64,000 nt of DNA from an uncultured Marinobacter sp. (GTDB lineage Bacteria > Pseudomonadota > Gammaproteobacteria > Pseudomonadales > Oleiphilaceae): contig NZ_CANLBK010000001.1 of NCBI RefSeq assembly GCF_947488835.1, positions 1,054,001 to 1,118,000 of the forward strand. Reading direction: 5' to 3'. The notes beneath the pieces were generated by a model. The model worked only from the letters and a program-made list of their open reading frames with translations. It made no database searches and was not told the DNA's origin. Within the stretch, counting starts at the first letter, position 1. Each line of letters starts with the position of its first letter. The position numbers and the translations under genes were made by a program. Positions 55,463-63,965 of this stretch are shown in pieces.

Positions 55463-55467
55463 AGTAC

Positions 55468-56853
55468 CTAGCCTCCCGTTGGTTGAGGGGCGTCCGGCTC
55501 GCCCTTTCCGGAGTGATCCGGCGCCAGAGCATCCAGCCTCTCGCCTTGTCGAATCAGGAACATAGCCAGAAGAATGGCGGGGATCCCCATCAAGCCGGCC
55601 ACGAGGAAAAACTCCGCATAACCATAGCCCGCCACAACCATCCCCGAGAAACCGCCCAGGAACTTACCCGGCAGTGTCATCAAGGAGCTGAACAATGCAT
55701 ATTGAGTGGCGGTGAAAGACGCACTGGTCATGCTGGAAAGCCAGGCAATCAACGCCACATTGGCAATACCCCCACTGAGATTATCGGCGCTCACCACCAC
55801 CGCCAATGTGGCCAGGTTGGGCGGGTACTGTGCCAGAAACACGAACAAAAGATTGGTACTGGCCGTCAGGATGGCCCCCGCCAGCAGAATCTTTCTCGTT
55901 CCGTAACGCACAACCAGAACACCGCCCGCCAGAGAGCCGGCAATGGTCATGAAAAACCCGAAAATCTTGGTGACGTCTGCCACCTGGGTTTTGCTGAAGC
56001 CCATAAAATTCAGATAGAAAGGATTGGCCATCACGCCCATGGCAATATCGGAAATGCGGTACACCGCCACCATCAATAGAATCGCGATGGAAAGCTCTTT
56101 ATAACGGCGAAAGAAATCCAGAAACGGCCCCGCAACTGCAGCATAAAACCAACCTGCAAATCGGGCTACCCGAGGCCCGAGGTGGGTGCGTTTCGCAGCT
56201 TCCTGCTCGATTTTCTGTGCAATATCCTGAGCAGCCGAAAAATGGTTTACCGCAGGCTCCCGCACCACCAGCACGGTCAATGCACCCACACCCACCAGTG
56301 CCGCCATAACCTCATAGGACACCTGCCACGACCAGAACTCGGCAAGATACAAAGCCCCTGCACCTGCAACCAGCAATGCCAGCCGATACCCGAAGATATA
56401 AGTAGCCGCCAGCGCCGCCTGCAGCCGCTCTTCGGCGATCTCAATGCGATAGGCGTCTATAGCTACGTCTTGAGTGGCAGATGAAAACGCCACCAACAAG
56501 CCGCACAACGCCATGGTTTCCGGCACCGCAATGGCATCCACATGGGCCATCAGATACAAGCCGGTGGCGATACCCACCTGCGCGAACAAAATCCAGCTGC
56601 GGCGTTTGCCCAAAAGCCTGTCGAGCACCGGCAATTTCAGCCGATCTACAACCGGCGCCCAAAACACCTTGATGGAATAGGTGATCCCCAGCCAGCTGAA
56701 AAAACCGATGGTGGCGGTTTCCACGCCCACATCCGCAAGCCTGGCGTTCAACGTGGAGAACACCAGCAAAAACGGCAACCCGGCAGAAAAGCCGAGAAAC
56801 AGCAGAGCAATGACCTGCCAGCGCGTGTAGGTGTGTAGCGTATCCCGGATCAA
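55468..56853 (-). CDS. ampG: MFS permease, AmpG-type muropeptide transporter
   Basis: 461 aa with about 12 membrane helices. Blocks such as FLGFSAGLPFLLVFSTLNARL, STQDVAIDAYR, and GGIANVALIAWLSSMTSASFTATQYALFSSL match AmpG permeases, which import anhydro-muropeptides for cell wall recycling and AmpC signalling. It probably forms an operon with the downstream ATL gene. Confidence 0.92.
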   Translation of the reverse strand: MIRDTLHTYTRWQVIALLFLGFSAGLPFLLVFSTLNARLADVGVETATIGFFSWLGITYSIKVFWAPVVDRLKLPVLDRLLGKRRSWILFAQVGIATGLYLMAHVDAIAVPETMALCGLLVAFSSATQDVAIDAYRIEIAEERLQAALAATYIFGYRLALLVAGAGALYLAEFWSWQVSYEVMAALVGVGALTVLVVREPAVNHFSAAQDIAQKIEQEAAKRTHLGPRVARFAGWFYAAVAGPFLDFFRRYKELSIAILLMVAVYRISDIAMGVMANPFYLNFMGFSKTQVADVTKIFGFFMTIAGSLAGGVLVVRYGTRKILLAGAILTASTNLLFVFLAQYPPNLATLAVVVSADNLSGGIANVALIAWLSSMTSASFTATQYALFSSLMTLPGKFLGGFSGMVVAGYGYAEFFLVAGLMGIPAILLAMFLIRQGERLDALAPDHSGKGEPDAPQPTGG

Positions 56854-56892
56854 ATCCAGACGGGTGCCGGTTGAAATGGTGGAGCCTCCGAA

Positions 56893-57375
56893 TCAGTCGC
56901 GGAAATTATTGAACTGCAGGGGTACATCCAGCTCAGTCTCGCGCAGCAGGGCAATCGCAGTTTGCAGATCGTCCCGCTTCTTGCCGGTTACCCGCACCTT
57001 GTCACCCTGAATGCTGGATTGCACTTTCAACTTGGCCTCTTTGATCAGCTTCACGATCTTTTTTGCCATATCGGTTTCAAGGCCCTGCTTGAGTACAAAA
57101 TGCTGCTTGATCAGCTTTCCGGACTTGCTTTCGCCACTCTCTGAAAGTGCACGACCATCAATATCCCGGCTTGCAAACGCCATGCGCAGAATGTCGATCA
57201 ACTGCTCAAGCTGAAATTCCTGCTCCGCGCTGACCGTTACACCCTTATCGTCCATTTCGATATCCGCATCCACATTTTTGAAATCCCAGCGATTACCCAG
57301 ATCTTTCTTGGCTTTGTCCACCGCATTGGTCACTTCGTGCATATCAATTTCTGAAACAATGTCAAAAGAGGGCAT
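56893..57375 (-). CDS. yajQ: YajQ family nucleotide-binding protein
   Basis: 160 aa from the ATG at 57375 (GGAG upstream; the longer frame to 57462 adds an atypical leader). MPSFDIVSEIDMHEVTNAVDKAKKD-type start, and KVRVTGKKRDDLQTAIALL, define the family. YajQ homologues in Xanthomonas and others are reported to bind c-di-GMP. It is divergent from a receiver/degenerate GGDEF protein. Confidence 0.95.
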   Translation of the reverse strand: MPSFDIVSEIDMHEVTNAVDKAKKDLGNRWDFKNVDADIEMDDKGVTVSAEQEFQLEQLIDILRMAFASRDIDGRALSESGESKSGKLIKQHFVLKQGLETDMAKKIVKLIKEAKLKVQSSIQGDKVRVTGKKRDDLQTAIALLRETELDVPLQFNNFRD

Positions 57376-57492
57376 GATCGTTATTCTCCAGGAGCTGTTG
57401 CGAGTATACTCGTTGCTTGAATTTAAGGGGCCAAGCATACCAAGCTCCGGAAATCCCCGCATCTGACAATGGACTGGTAAAAGTAGGTAACA

Positions 57493-58464
57493 ATGCCGAA
57501 TCTGGATCTCCCTATCCTCGTAGTAGACGACGCTAAATTCAGCAGTATGGTGGTTGGCCGAACTCTGCGAAATGCCGGGTATCGCGACGTACGCATCGCC
57601 AACAATGCCCCTGCGGCCCTTAAGCTGATGGAACAGCGTGCGGTAAGTGTACTAATTGCAGATTGGTTGATGCCTGAAATGGACGGGTTGCAACTCACTG
57701 ACAAGGTACGCCAGCTGGATGAACAAACGAACCACTACACCTATGTATTCCTCCTGACAGCCCGGGAAAGCGTAGAAGCCTTGGCATTAGCGTTCGACCG
57801 AGGCGTAGACGACTTCATTTACAAATCCGACATGACCAAGCAGCTGATTCCCAGGATTTTTGCTGCAGACCGCATGGCAGATCGCCAAAACACGCTGCTG
57901 CGTGCCAACGCCTTGCTCATCGAGAACAACCGCGAACTCGAATCCAGCAACATCATTGATCTGGAAACCGGGCTGTGCAACAACCGATACGGGCGCGACC
58001 GGCTCACCAAAATGCTTCGGCACGCAGAATCCCGGGGCGGTGCATCGGCCTATGTGCTGTGCGGCATTCGCAACTGGCAGGATTTGAAGCGCAAACACCC
58101 GCCCACGGTAATGTCTGAGCTGGCGGTTGGTATTGCGCGCAGGCTCAGCACCCTGATTCGCCCCATCGACGTGCTTTGCCGTGTGGGCGACAACCAGTTC
58201 GCCATCATTGCTTACTTCCCGAATAGTGACCACTGCACTACCACGGCGTTTCGCCGGGTATTCGATGGCATTAACCATAAAGCCCTGAAAACAACGGCCG
58301 GGTACATTTCAGTAGAGGCCGGCATGGTGCTGTGCAAAGCCGATGCTCAAAACGGAACGCCCTCCATTCGGGATATGGAGCAAGCGGCTGTACACGGCCT
58401 AGTAGACGCTTACGAAACCAGGCGCTTTACCGAGACGGTACCGACGCTAGGCGCAAGCGCCTGA
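57493..58464 (+). CDS. Response regulator with degenerate GGDEF domain
   Basis: 323 aa. Receiver (1-125; VDDAKF, phospho-Asp57 in ADWLMPEMDG, FIYKSD) followed by a GGDEF-type domain (about 150-320; LETGLCNNRYGRDRLTKML). The active-site signature is GDNQF instead of GGDEF (about residues 232-236), so diguanylate cyclase activity is unlikely. It may act as a c-di-GMP or partner-binding regulator. Divergent from yajQ; a candidate small RNA follows. Confidence 0.88.
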   Translation: MPNLDLPILVVDDAKFSSMVVGRTLRNAGYRDVRIANNAPAALKLMEQRAVSVLIADWLMPEMDGLQLTDKVRQLDEQTNHYTYVFLLTARESVEALALAFDRGVDDFIYKSDMTKQLIPRIFAADRMADRQNTLLRANALLIENNRELESSNIIDLETGLCNNRYGRDRLTKMLRHAESRGGASAYVLCGIRNWQDLKRKHPPTVMSELAVGIARRLSTLIRPIDVLCRVGDNQFAIIAYFPNSDHCTTTAFRRVFDGINHKALKTTAGYISVEAGMVLCKADAQNGTPSIRDMEQAAVHGLVDAYETRRFTETVPTLGASA

Positions 58465-58485
58465 ACCTGGAACAATCTGTAACAC

Positions 58486-58532
58486 TGTGACACACATCAC
58501 GCACAGACACAGACCAGCGAACGCCCTATTCT
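58486..58532 (+). promoter_or_regulatory. Promoter with CRP/Vfr-like site for candidate small RNA
   Basis: TGTGACACACATCACG (58486-58501) matches the CRP palindrome TGTGA-N6-TCACA except the last base. A -35-like CAGACA (58504-58509), 17-nt spacer and TATTCT (58527-58532) follow, placing transcription start near 58538-58540. The box would be centred about 45 bp upstream of that start, near a class II position. Confidence 0.6.
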
Positions 58533-58537
58533 GAGAT

Positions 58538-58680
58538 TGTGGATTTAAGCAGTATCCCCCATGGCGGAGGAGCCGTGTTGTACCTCCGCCGTCAAATGGG
58601 AATCCACCGAATTAACGAATTTTTCAGGCACTTTCGTTTGTTCTCTCTTTAGGCCAGCTCTTTAGCTGGCCTTTTTGTTT
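58538..58680 (+). ncRNA. Candidate structured small RNA
   Basis: No protein frame fits the 320-bp gap 58465-58784. Three nested helices are readable: P1 GTGGATT (58539-58545) with AATCCAC (58601-58607); P2 CCCAT (58558-58562) with ATGGG (58596-58600); P3 GGCGGAGG (58563-58570) with CCTCCGCC (58583-58590). P1 and P2 abut on the 3' side, while a 12-nt bulge separates them on the 5' side and a 5-nt bulge GTCAA lies between P3 and P2. A single-stranded A/U-rich stretch and then an intrinsic terminator follow. Promoter elements end just before P1. It is either a free sRNA or a leader of the AraC gene with early termination. Confidence 0.6.
58651..58680 (+). terminator. Intrinsic terminator of candidate small RNA
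   Basis: AGGCCAGCT/AGCTGGCCT 9-bp stem with a 4-nt loop, then a T-rich tail (TTTTTGTTTTTTG). It lies 105 bp before the AraC-type gene and far (187 bp) from the upstream gene's stop. Confidence 0.93.
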
Positions 58681-58784
58681 TTTGCTCCGGGCAAACCATT
58701 CGTTTAAGTTGTTCAGCACAAGTTTCGTTATACTCCCCTGATAACACCTAAAAACAACCGTGCTGTAATCGTGACAAACCCATC

Positions 58785-59804
58785 ATGACAAATCTAGGAA
58801 CCGCCTCCGTTGCTGCCCTGCGCCAGTATGTGCGCGCCGCCGAATCCATTGGCGCCGATACCTCCGAGCTTTTTACAAAAGCCGGCTTAGACCCCGCTAT
58901 CCTGGATTCTGACGAAGGCCGCATAAACGGGGATCAGTTTCAGCAGTTCATTCTTCTACTCTGCGAACTCACCAACAACCCTATACTCGGGCTTGAAACC
59001 GGCGATTTTGTGCAGCCAGGCTCCTACAGCGTGCTGGGTTACATTACTATGAGCTGTGTAACCCTAGGGGAAGCCGTCGCCCGCATTGCGCCTTTTGAGA
59101 AACTGGTGGGTGACATGGGCACCACCTCGCTCGCTATGGATAACGAATCCATCAAACTGGTATGGAACTGCAACTACAACCACCCGATTGTGCGGCCACA
59201 GGTTATCGACAACGTGTTCGCTTCCTGGGTGAACTATGCGCGTTGGCTAGCAGACAATACCAGCGCCTCGCCCACCAACGTGCGGCTGAAGCGTCAATCC
59301 CCAGGCGCTGACCTTGAACAGGCCTACCAGGAACGCTGGAAATGCCCTGTTCAGTTTGGCGCAGACGAAGACTCCATAACCCTAAAAAAAGAATTACTGG
59401 AAACCCGGCTGCGCCAACCCGACCCCATGCTGCGCAAAACCCTGGAAGCCCACGCCCTAACGCAGTTGGCCTCACTGGATACAGACACAGACCTGACATC
59501 ACAGGTGAAGCACAGCATTCAGAAACAGCTGATGCACGGTATAACCCGGCAAGACATGGTGGCGGAAGATTTAGGAATTACGAGCAGAACCCTGCAGCGA
59601 AAACTAAGCCAGGAAGGGGTTTCTTATCAGAAGCTACTGGATGAAGTTCGCCAGAAGATGGCGGAAGATTACCTGCTGAACAGTGATCTGAGCATTCCGG
59701 ATATTGCGTTAAGACTGGGCTACAGCGAAACCACTTCGTTTCACCGGAAATTCAAAGCGGTGGCGGGGAAGACGCCCGGAGAGTTCCGGGCGCCTACTAC
59801 TTAA
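58785..59804 (+). CDS. AraC family regulator with N-terminal Arabinose_bd domain
   Basis: 339 aa. An N-terminal effector domain (1-230; PF12625-like, GLETGDFVQPGSYSVLGYITMSC) precedes a C-terminal double HTH (about 255-335; MVAEDLGITSRTLQRKLSQEG, LRLGYSETTSFHRKFKAVAGKTPGEFR). This is the OruR/ArgR-like or lipid-metabolism regulator type of Pseudomonas relatives; the effector is unknown. A structured RNA with terminator lies upstream. It ends 21 bp before the convergent argG stop. Confidence 0.92.
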   Translation: MTNLGTASVAALRQYVRAAESIGADTSELFTKAGLDPAILDSDEGRINGDQFQQFILLLCELTNNPILGLETGDFVQPGSYSVLGYITMSCVTLGEAVARIAPFEKLVGDMGTTSLAMDNESIKLVWNCNYNHPIVRPQVIDNVFASWVNYARWLADNTSASPTNVRLKRQSPGADLEQAYQERWKCPVQFGADEDSITLKKELLETRLRQPDPMLRKTLEAHALTQLASLDTDTDLTSQVKHSIQKQLMHGITRQDMVAEDLGITSRTLQRKLSQEGVSYQKLLDEVRQKMAEDYLLNSDLSIPDIALRLGYSETTSFHRKFKAVAGKTPGEFRAPTT

Positions 59805-59825
59805 TTTTACGACTTGGGCCTAGCC

Positions 59826-61037
59826 TTAAAGCTTACGACCTTTACCCGCAGCAATCCGCAGACGCAGAGCGTTCAGCTTGATGAAGCCTTCTGCATCCTT
59901 CTGGTCGTAGGCACCGTGATCTTCTTCGAAGGTCGCGATGGTTTCATCGAACAGGGAGTCGTCAGACTTACGGCCCACAACATCCACGTTACCTTTGTAC
60001 AGCTTCAGGCGAACAACGCCGTTCACGTATTCCTGAGTCTGGTCAATCAGTGCCTGCAGAGCTTCACGCTCAGGCGACCACCAGTAGCCGTTATAGATAA
60101 CCTCAGCGTAACGCGGCATCAAGCTATCTTTAAGGTGCGCCACTTCGCGGTCCAGGGTGATGGACTCAATAGCACGGTGCGCGCGCAGCATAATCGTGCC
60201 GCCCGGTGTTTCGTAACAGCCACGGGACTTCATGCCCACATAGCGGTTCTCAACAATATCCAAACGGCCAATACCGTTAGCGCCAGCAACCTTGTTCAGG
60301 TTTTCCAGCACTTCGTGGGCCTTCATCTCCACACCGTCAACGGCAACAATATCGCCCTTGCGGTAGGTAAGCTCGATGTAGGTCGGCTTATCTGGTGCAG
60401 CTTCCGGAGACACACTCCAGCGCCACATATCATCCTCGGCTTCTGACCAAGGATCTTCCAGATTCATACCTTCATAAGAAATGTGCAGCAGGTTGGCATC
60501 CATGGAGTAAGGCGACTTGCCCTTCTTCATATCTACCTGAATATTACGCTCGGCACAGTACGCCAGCAGCTTCTCACGGGAGTTCAGATCCCACTCACGC
60601 CAAGGCGCGATAACCTTAACACCAGGCTTAAGCGCATAAGCACCCAGCTCGAAACGAACCTGATCGTTACCCTTACCCGTCGCGCCGTGGGAAATGGCAT
60701 CTGCGCCGGTTTTGTTGGCAATATCAATCAAGCGCTTGGCAATCAGAGGGCGGGCAATAGACGTACCCAGCAGGTACTCGCCTTCATAAATAGTGTTAGC
60801 ACGGAACATCGGGAACACATAATCGCGCACAAACTCCTCGCGCAGGTCCTCAATGTAAATTTCCTTCACGCCCAAGGCTTCCGCCTTCGCACGCGCAGGC
60901 TCAACTTCCTCACCCTGGCCGATGTCGGCGGTAAACGTTACCACCTCACAGTTGTAAGTATCCTGCAACCACCGAACAATAACGGAGGTATCCAGGCCGC
61001 CAGAATAGGCCAGAACCACCTTTTTAATATCAGACAT
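59826..61037 (-). CDS. argG: Argininosuccinate synthase
   Basis: 403 aa from the ATG at 61037, where the conserved N-terminus [19 protein letters not shown] (ATP pyrophosphatase P-loop) begins; the longer frame to 61187 runs through a repeat. Citrulline and aspartate sites are seen in [15 protein letters not shown] and [13 protein letters not shown]. It makes argininosuccinate in arginine synthesis. Confidence 0.98.
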   Translation of the reverse strand: MSDIKKVVLAYSGGLDTSVIVRWLQDTYNCEVVTFTADIGQGEEVEPARAKAEALGVKEIYIEDLREEFVRDYVFPMFRANTIYEGEYLLGTSIARPLIAKRLIDIANKTGADAISHGATGKGNDQVRFELGAYALKPGVKVIAPWREWDLNSREKLLAYCAERNIQVDMKKGKSPYSMDANLLHISYEGMNLEDPWSEAEDDMWRWSVSPEAAPDKPTYIELTYRKGDIVAVDGVEMKAHEVLENLNKVAGANGIGRLDIVENRYVGMKSRGCYETPGGTIMLRAHRAIESITLDREVAHLKDSLMPRYAEVIYNGYWWSPEREALQALIDQTQEYVNGVVRLKLYKGNVDVVGRKSDDSLFDETIATFEEDHGAYDQKDAEGFIKLNALRLRIAAGKGRKL

Positions 61038-61136
61038 ATTTTTTGCTCCAGACTGAACAGAATGGATGTATTGAAAAGAAGGGGCGTATTGTACGGGATG
61101 GCGGGGGAGTTGGCTATTGGGAGCGGGAGGAACGTC

Positions 61137-61275
61137 ACCCCCTCTCCCCCGGCCCCTCTCCCGCCAGGGGCGAGGGGAGCTACACAACTAGAGCACTAGG
61201 CGACTCAGCATGCCCAAGGGAGTGCAGTAAAGCCCCTCTCCCCTGGCGGGAGAGGGGTTGGGGAGAGGGGAGGGT
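61137..61275. repeat. Inverted pair of CCCTCTCCC-type repeats upstream of argG
   Basis: Left copy (61137-61182) and right copy (61231-61275) are imperfect inverted repeats, each itself palindromic (CCCCTCTCCCGCCAGGGG and its complement). They flank a 48-bp spacer between argG and fliS. A single related copy lies at 63826-63868. Such C-rich palindromes are widespread intergenic repeats in proteobacteria. Confidence 0.85.
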
Positions 61276-61279
61276 AAAA

Positions 61280-61681
61280 TCAACCAACCTGAGCTGACTT
61301 AGACACCGCCTCTTCACGAATGCCATCCCAACCATCTTTGATCGAGCGCAGCAGATCTGCGACTTCATCCAGCTTGGCCATATCGTTCTTGGCACTGGCT
61401 TCAAGAAGCGTACGCTCCATATAGTCGTACAAACCTTCAAGGCGCGCAGCTAGCTCACCACCTTTTTCGAAGTCCAAAAAGCCCCTCAGCCCACCGATGA
61501 TTTCAATGGCCTTGCCAATCAGCTTTCCCTTGCCTTCAAAATCCTTGGCCTGCATGCGAGCCTTGGCCATGTTAATCCGCTCCAGCGCACCGTTGTACAA
61601 CAATTGGATCAGCTTGTGCGGATCGGCATCAGTGATGCTGGTCTGGGTATTTACCTGCTGGTACGCTTTTAAGCCTTTCAT
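61280..61681 (-). CDS. fliS: Flagellar secretion chaperone FliS
   Basis: 133 aa. The N-terminal MKGLKAYQQVNTQT and the PHKLIQLLYNGALERI block are the FliS signature; four-helix flagellin chaperone. It lies 33 bp downstream of fliD. Its usual next neighbour fliT is 48 kb away at 12468-12821. Confidence 0.96.
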   Translation of the reverse strand: MKGLKAYQQVNTQTSITDADPHKLIQLLYNGALERINMAKARMQAKDFEGKGKLIGKAIEIIGGLRGFLDFEKGGELAARLEGLYDYMERTLLEASAKNDMAKLDEVADLLRSIKDGWDGIREEAVSKSAQVG

Positions 61682-61714
61682 CGTAAACCTCGTTTCTCAC
61701 CGGCTACGCCGGTA

Positions 61715-63712
61715 TCACTTCTTGTTGAAGTTCTGCGGAGCCAGAGCGTCGAGCTGCTGGGTCACGTAATCTCGGGTGCTGTTCAGTTGGGAAATCAGCG
61801 AATCCGCCGCACTAAATTGTTTCACCAAGCGCTCCCGGTAAGATTCAATACGAATATCCAGCTTTACCTGACTTTCCTGAATCTTTTCCAGTTCGCGATT
61901 CAAACTGCTGGTACGGTTTTCAATCTTGCCATCCGCACCCACAAAACCGTTGACCAGATCAACCGTGCTCTTGCCAATGCCCTGCACAAAGTTGATTGAA
62001 CCGCGAGAACCGGTTTGGTCGCCGAGGATACGCACTTGAATGCCGGATGCGGCGCCTGCATCACTACCCAGATACAACACTTGGCCATCACCCTTAGCAA
62101 CCTGACCATTAATTGTTCCAGCTACGTCTGTGCCCGCCACCCCATCTTTAGAGTTCAAGCTCGGCGCATTCAGCGCGCCGGTCAATCTCACGTTAGACTC
62201 CGCACCATAGTTCCCGGAGGTAAACGTAAGGCCATCCGTCGCATCCCACGCAACCTGTACAGAGCGGTTTGCAGCTTTTAGCTCGCTGCTGTTATCCAAA
62301 GCTTGCTGTATAGCTGCGGCAAACTCTGCCCCAGTAAAATCATCCCCCGTGCCGGAAAGAGGGGAACCATCAGGCGCATTTTCCAAAAATACGCTCACCT
62401 GAGTTTCACCGTCTACCTCAAAGGTAAACCGGTTGCCCGCCATAACCGTTACGGTTCCTGTATCGGCAGCCGCGTAATTCAAACTTCCCCTGGTCGCAGC
62501 CTGGGTAACATTAATATCGTACTTACCCGCCTGTGTATTTGTACCACTTCGAACAAATTCAACCTGACTGTCGGTTGCTCTACCCTGCTCCGCAAAGAGT
62601 GCCGTTACGTCGTCCGGATTGTTCTTTAACTGGGTTTCAAATTTTTCTCGGTCAAAGTTTAAAGCACCGGTATTCGGGTCAGTTGAAACGCCCACATCAG
62701 CCAAGCTACGCACACTGGCATTTTCAAGCCCTGGCACAACACCTGTAAGCACTTGGCGCAGTTCGCCCTGAAGGGCTCGAACGGTGCTATCGCCTGTCAA
62801 CAAACCACCCACACCGGCTTCGCTATTGAAACCGGCCAGGCTGTCTATGGTGGACTGCAGCGCATTGAACTTGTCTACGAAACCCTGAACACGATCCGTT
62901 ACCGCACCCACATCCTGGCTAACGGTTACGGTAGAGGTGCCTGTTTCCTTGATGTCGAAAGAAAGGCCATCAATCACATTCTCAAAGCTGTTAGAAGAGC
63001 GGGTAACTTCAATGCCGTTGATCTCCATTACCGCATCTGTGGCGGCAATGGTTTGTTTCATATCCGGGTTGGCTGTCGGGTCTGCAACATCGAATGCAAA
63101 GCGCGCCAAGCCTTCTGCACCCACCTCTTCTGTGGCGGAAATACTTACCGAATTGGCCACGCCGGTTTCATCCGCTGACATTACCAACTGATAGCCATTA
63201 CCGGTATCAATGATACCCGCAGACACACCTGCGTTAGCTTCGTTAATGACATTTGCCATACCCTGCAGCGTATTGTTGCTACCATCGATAGTGATATTGG
63301 TAACCTTGTCACCCACCGATAACTGCAAAGTGCCTTGGCCCACACTGGCGGTGTCTCTGTCTGCAAATACAGCTTGCGAGGCCAAAGCCTGAGCCTGAGC
63401 CAGACTGGTCACATTCAGGCTATAGCTACCGCGGCTGGCTTTGGTGCTGTCTACAGAAACACCGATATTTTCATTAGAAGACGTAGCGGAGAAAGCTTTC
63501 AGATTATCTGCAGAGCTTAGCTGGCGCATAGGCAGGCGCAACTCAGTAATGGCGCTGCGCAACTTGCCATAGGCAGAGAGCATTGCTTCTGATTGCTGGG
63601 TTTTCTGGGTTAACCGGTTTTCAGTCGGTGCACGTTCTGCCGCAACCAACTGATCCACCAGATCAGACGTCAGAACGCCAGACCCGATTCCCAGTGATGA
63701 AATACCTGCCAT
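61715..63712 (-). CDS. fliD: Flagellar filament cap protein FliD
   Basis: 665 aa, longer than E. coli FliD (468). The conserved N-terminal coiled coil (SSLGIGSGVLTSDLVDQLVAAE) and C-terminus (ADSLISQLNSTRDYVTQQL) flank beta-rich domains (about 85-590). The expansion (about 390-590, containing NTQAGKYDINVTQAATRG and AESNVRLTGAL) may be surface-exposed in the cap and variable among strains. The lower-complexity, Ala/Gly/Ser/Thr-rich composition is normal for external flagellar proteins. Confidence 0.96.
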   Translation of the reverse strand: MAGISSLGIGSGVLTSDLVDQLVAAERAPTENRLTQKTQQSEAMLSAYGKLRSAITELRLPMRQLSSADNLKAFSATSSNENIGVSVDSTKASRGSYSLNVTSLAQAQALASQAVFADRDTASVGQGTLQLSVGDKVTNITIDGSNNTLQGMANVINEANAGVSAGIIDTGNGYQLVMSADETGVANSVSISATEEVGAEGLARFAFDVADPTANPDMKQTIAATDAVMEINGIEVTRSSNSFENVIDGLSFDIKETGTSTVTVSQDVGAVTDRVQGFVDKFNALQSTIDSLAGFNSEAGVGGLLTGDSTVRALQGELRQVLTGVVPGLENASVRSLADVGVSTDPNTGALNFDREKFETQLKNNPDDVTALFAEQGRATDSQVEFVRSGTNTQAGKYDINVTQAATRGSLNYAAADTGTVTVMAGNRFTFEVDGETQVSVFLENAPDGSPLSGTGDDFTGAEFAAAIQQALDNSSELKAANRSVQVAWDATDGLTFTSGNYGAESNVRLTGALNAPSLNSKDGVAGTDVAGTINGQVAKGDGQVLYLGSDAGAASGIQVRILGDQTGSRGSINFVQGIGKSTVDLVNGFVGADGKIENRTSSLNRELEKIQESQVKLDIRIESYRERLVKQFSAADSLISQLNSTRDYVTQQLDALAPQNFNKK

Positions 63713-63744
63713 ACCAATGCCTCCTTTAAGGGGCTGATCACTCT

Positions 63745-63773
63745 ATACTACGTTTAACGACCGCAAGCGGCAA
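63745..63773 (-). promoter_or_regulatory. Candidate promoter of fliD-fliS
   Basis: Minus-strand TTGCCG, 17-nt spacer, TAGTAT, about 33 bp upstream of the fliD start. A sigma-54 or sigma-28 match with correct spacing was not found in this gap. Confidence 0.4.
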
Positions 63774-63825
63774 AACTTTGCCTCTTTACCACTTTAATTT
63801 TGTAACTCGGCGTAACACTGCTTTT

Positions 63826-63868
63826 ATCCCCCTCTCCCCCAGCGGGAGAGGGGCTAGGGGAGAGGGGA
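63826..63868. repeat. Single CCCTCTCCC-type palindromic repeat upstream of fliD
   Basis: CCCCCTCTCCCCC, AGCGGGAGAGGGGCTAGGGG and AGAGGGG form one palindromic unit of the family seen at 61137-61275. It lies in the 253-bp gap between fliD and the gene at the window end. Confidence 0.8.
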
Positions 63869-63886
63869 AAGCCTCTACTCCCAAAA

Positions 63887-63923
63887 CCAAAAACACCGCC
63901 AGCCCCTTACGGGAGTGGCGGTG
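63887..63923 (-). terminator. Intrinsic terminator of the upstream flagellar gene
   Basis: CACCGCCA/TGGCGGTG stem with an inner CCC/GGG pairing, followed on the minus strand by five U residues. It is 43 bp past the stop codon at 63966. Confidence 0.85.
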
Positions 63924-63965
63924 CTGAAATACCGTTATTCTCAATCGCGCAAAAGCGGCAAGCTT

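Noticed and set aside
61038..61187. An N-terminal extension of ArgG
   Set aside because: It reads through the repeat upstream of argG; the conserved N-terminus starts at 61037.
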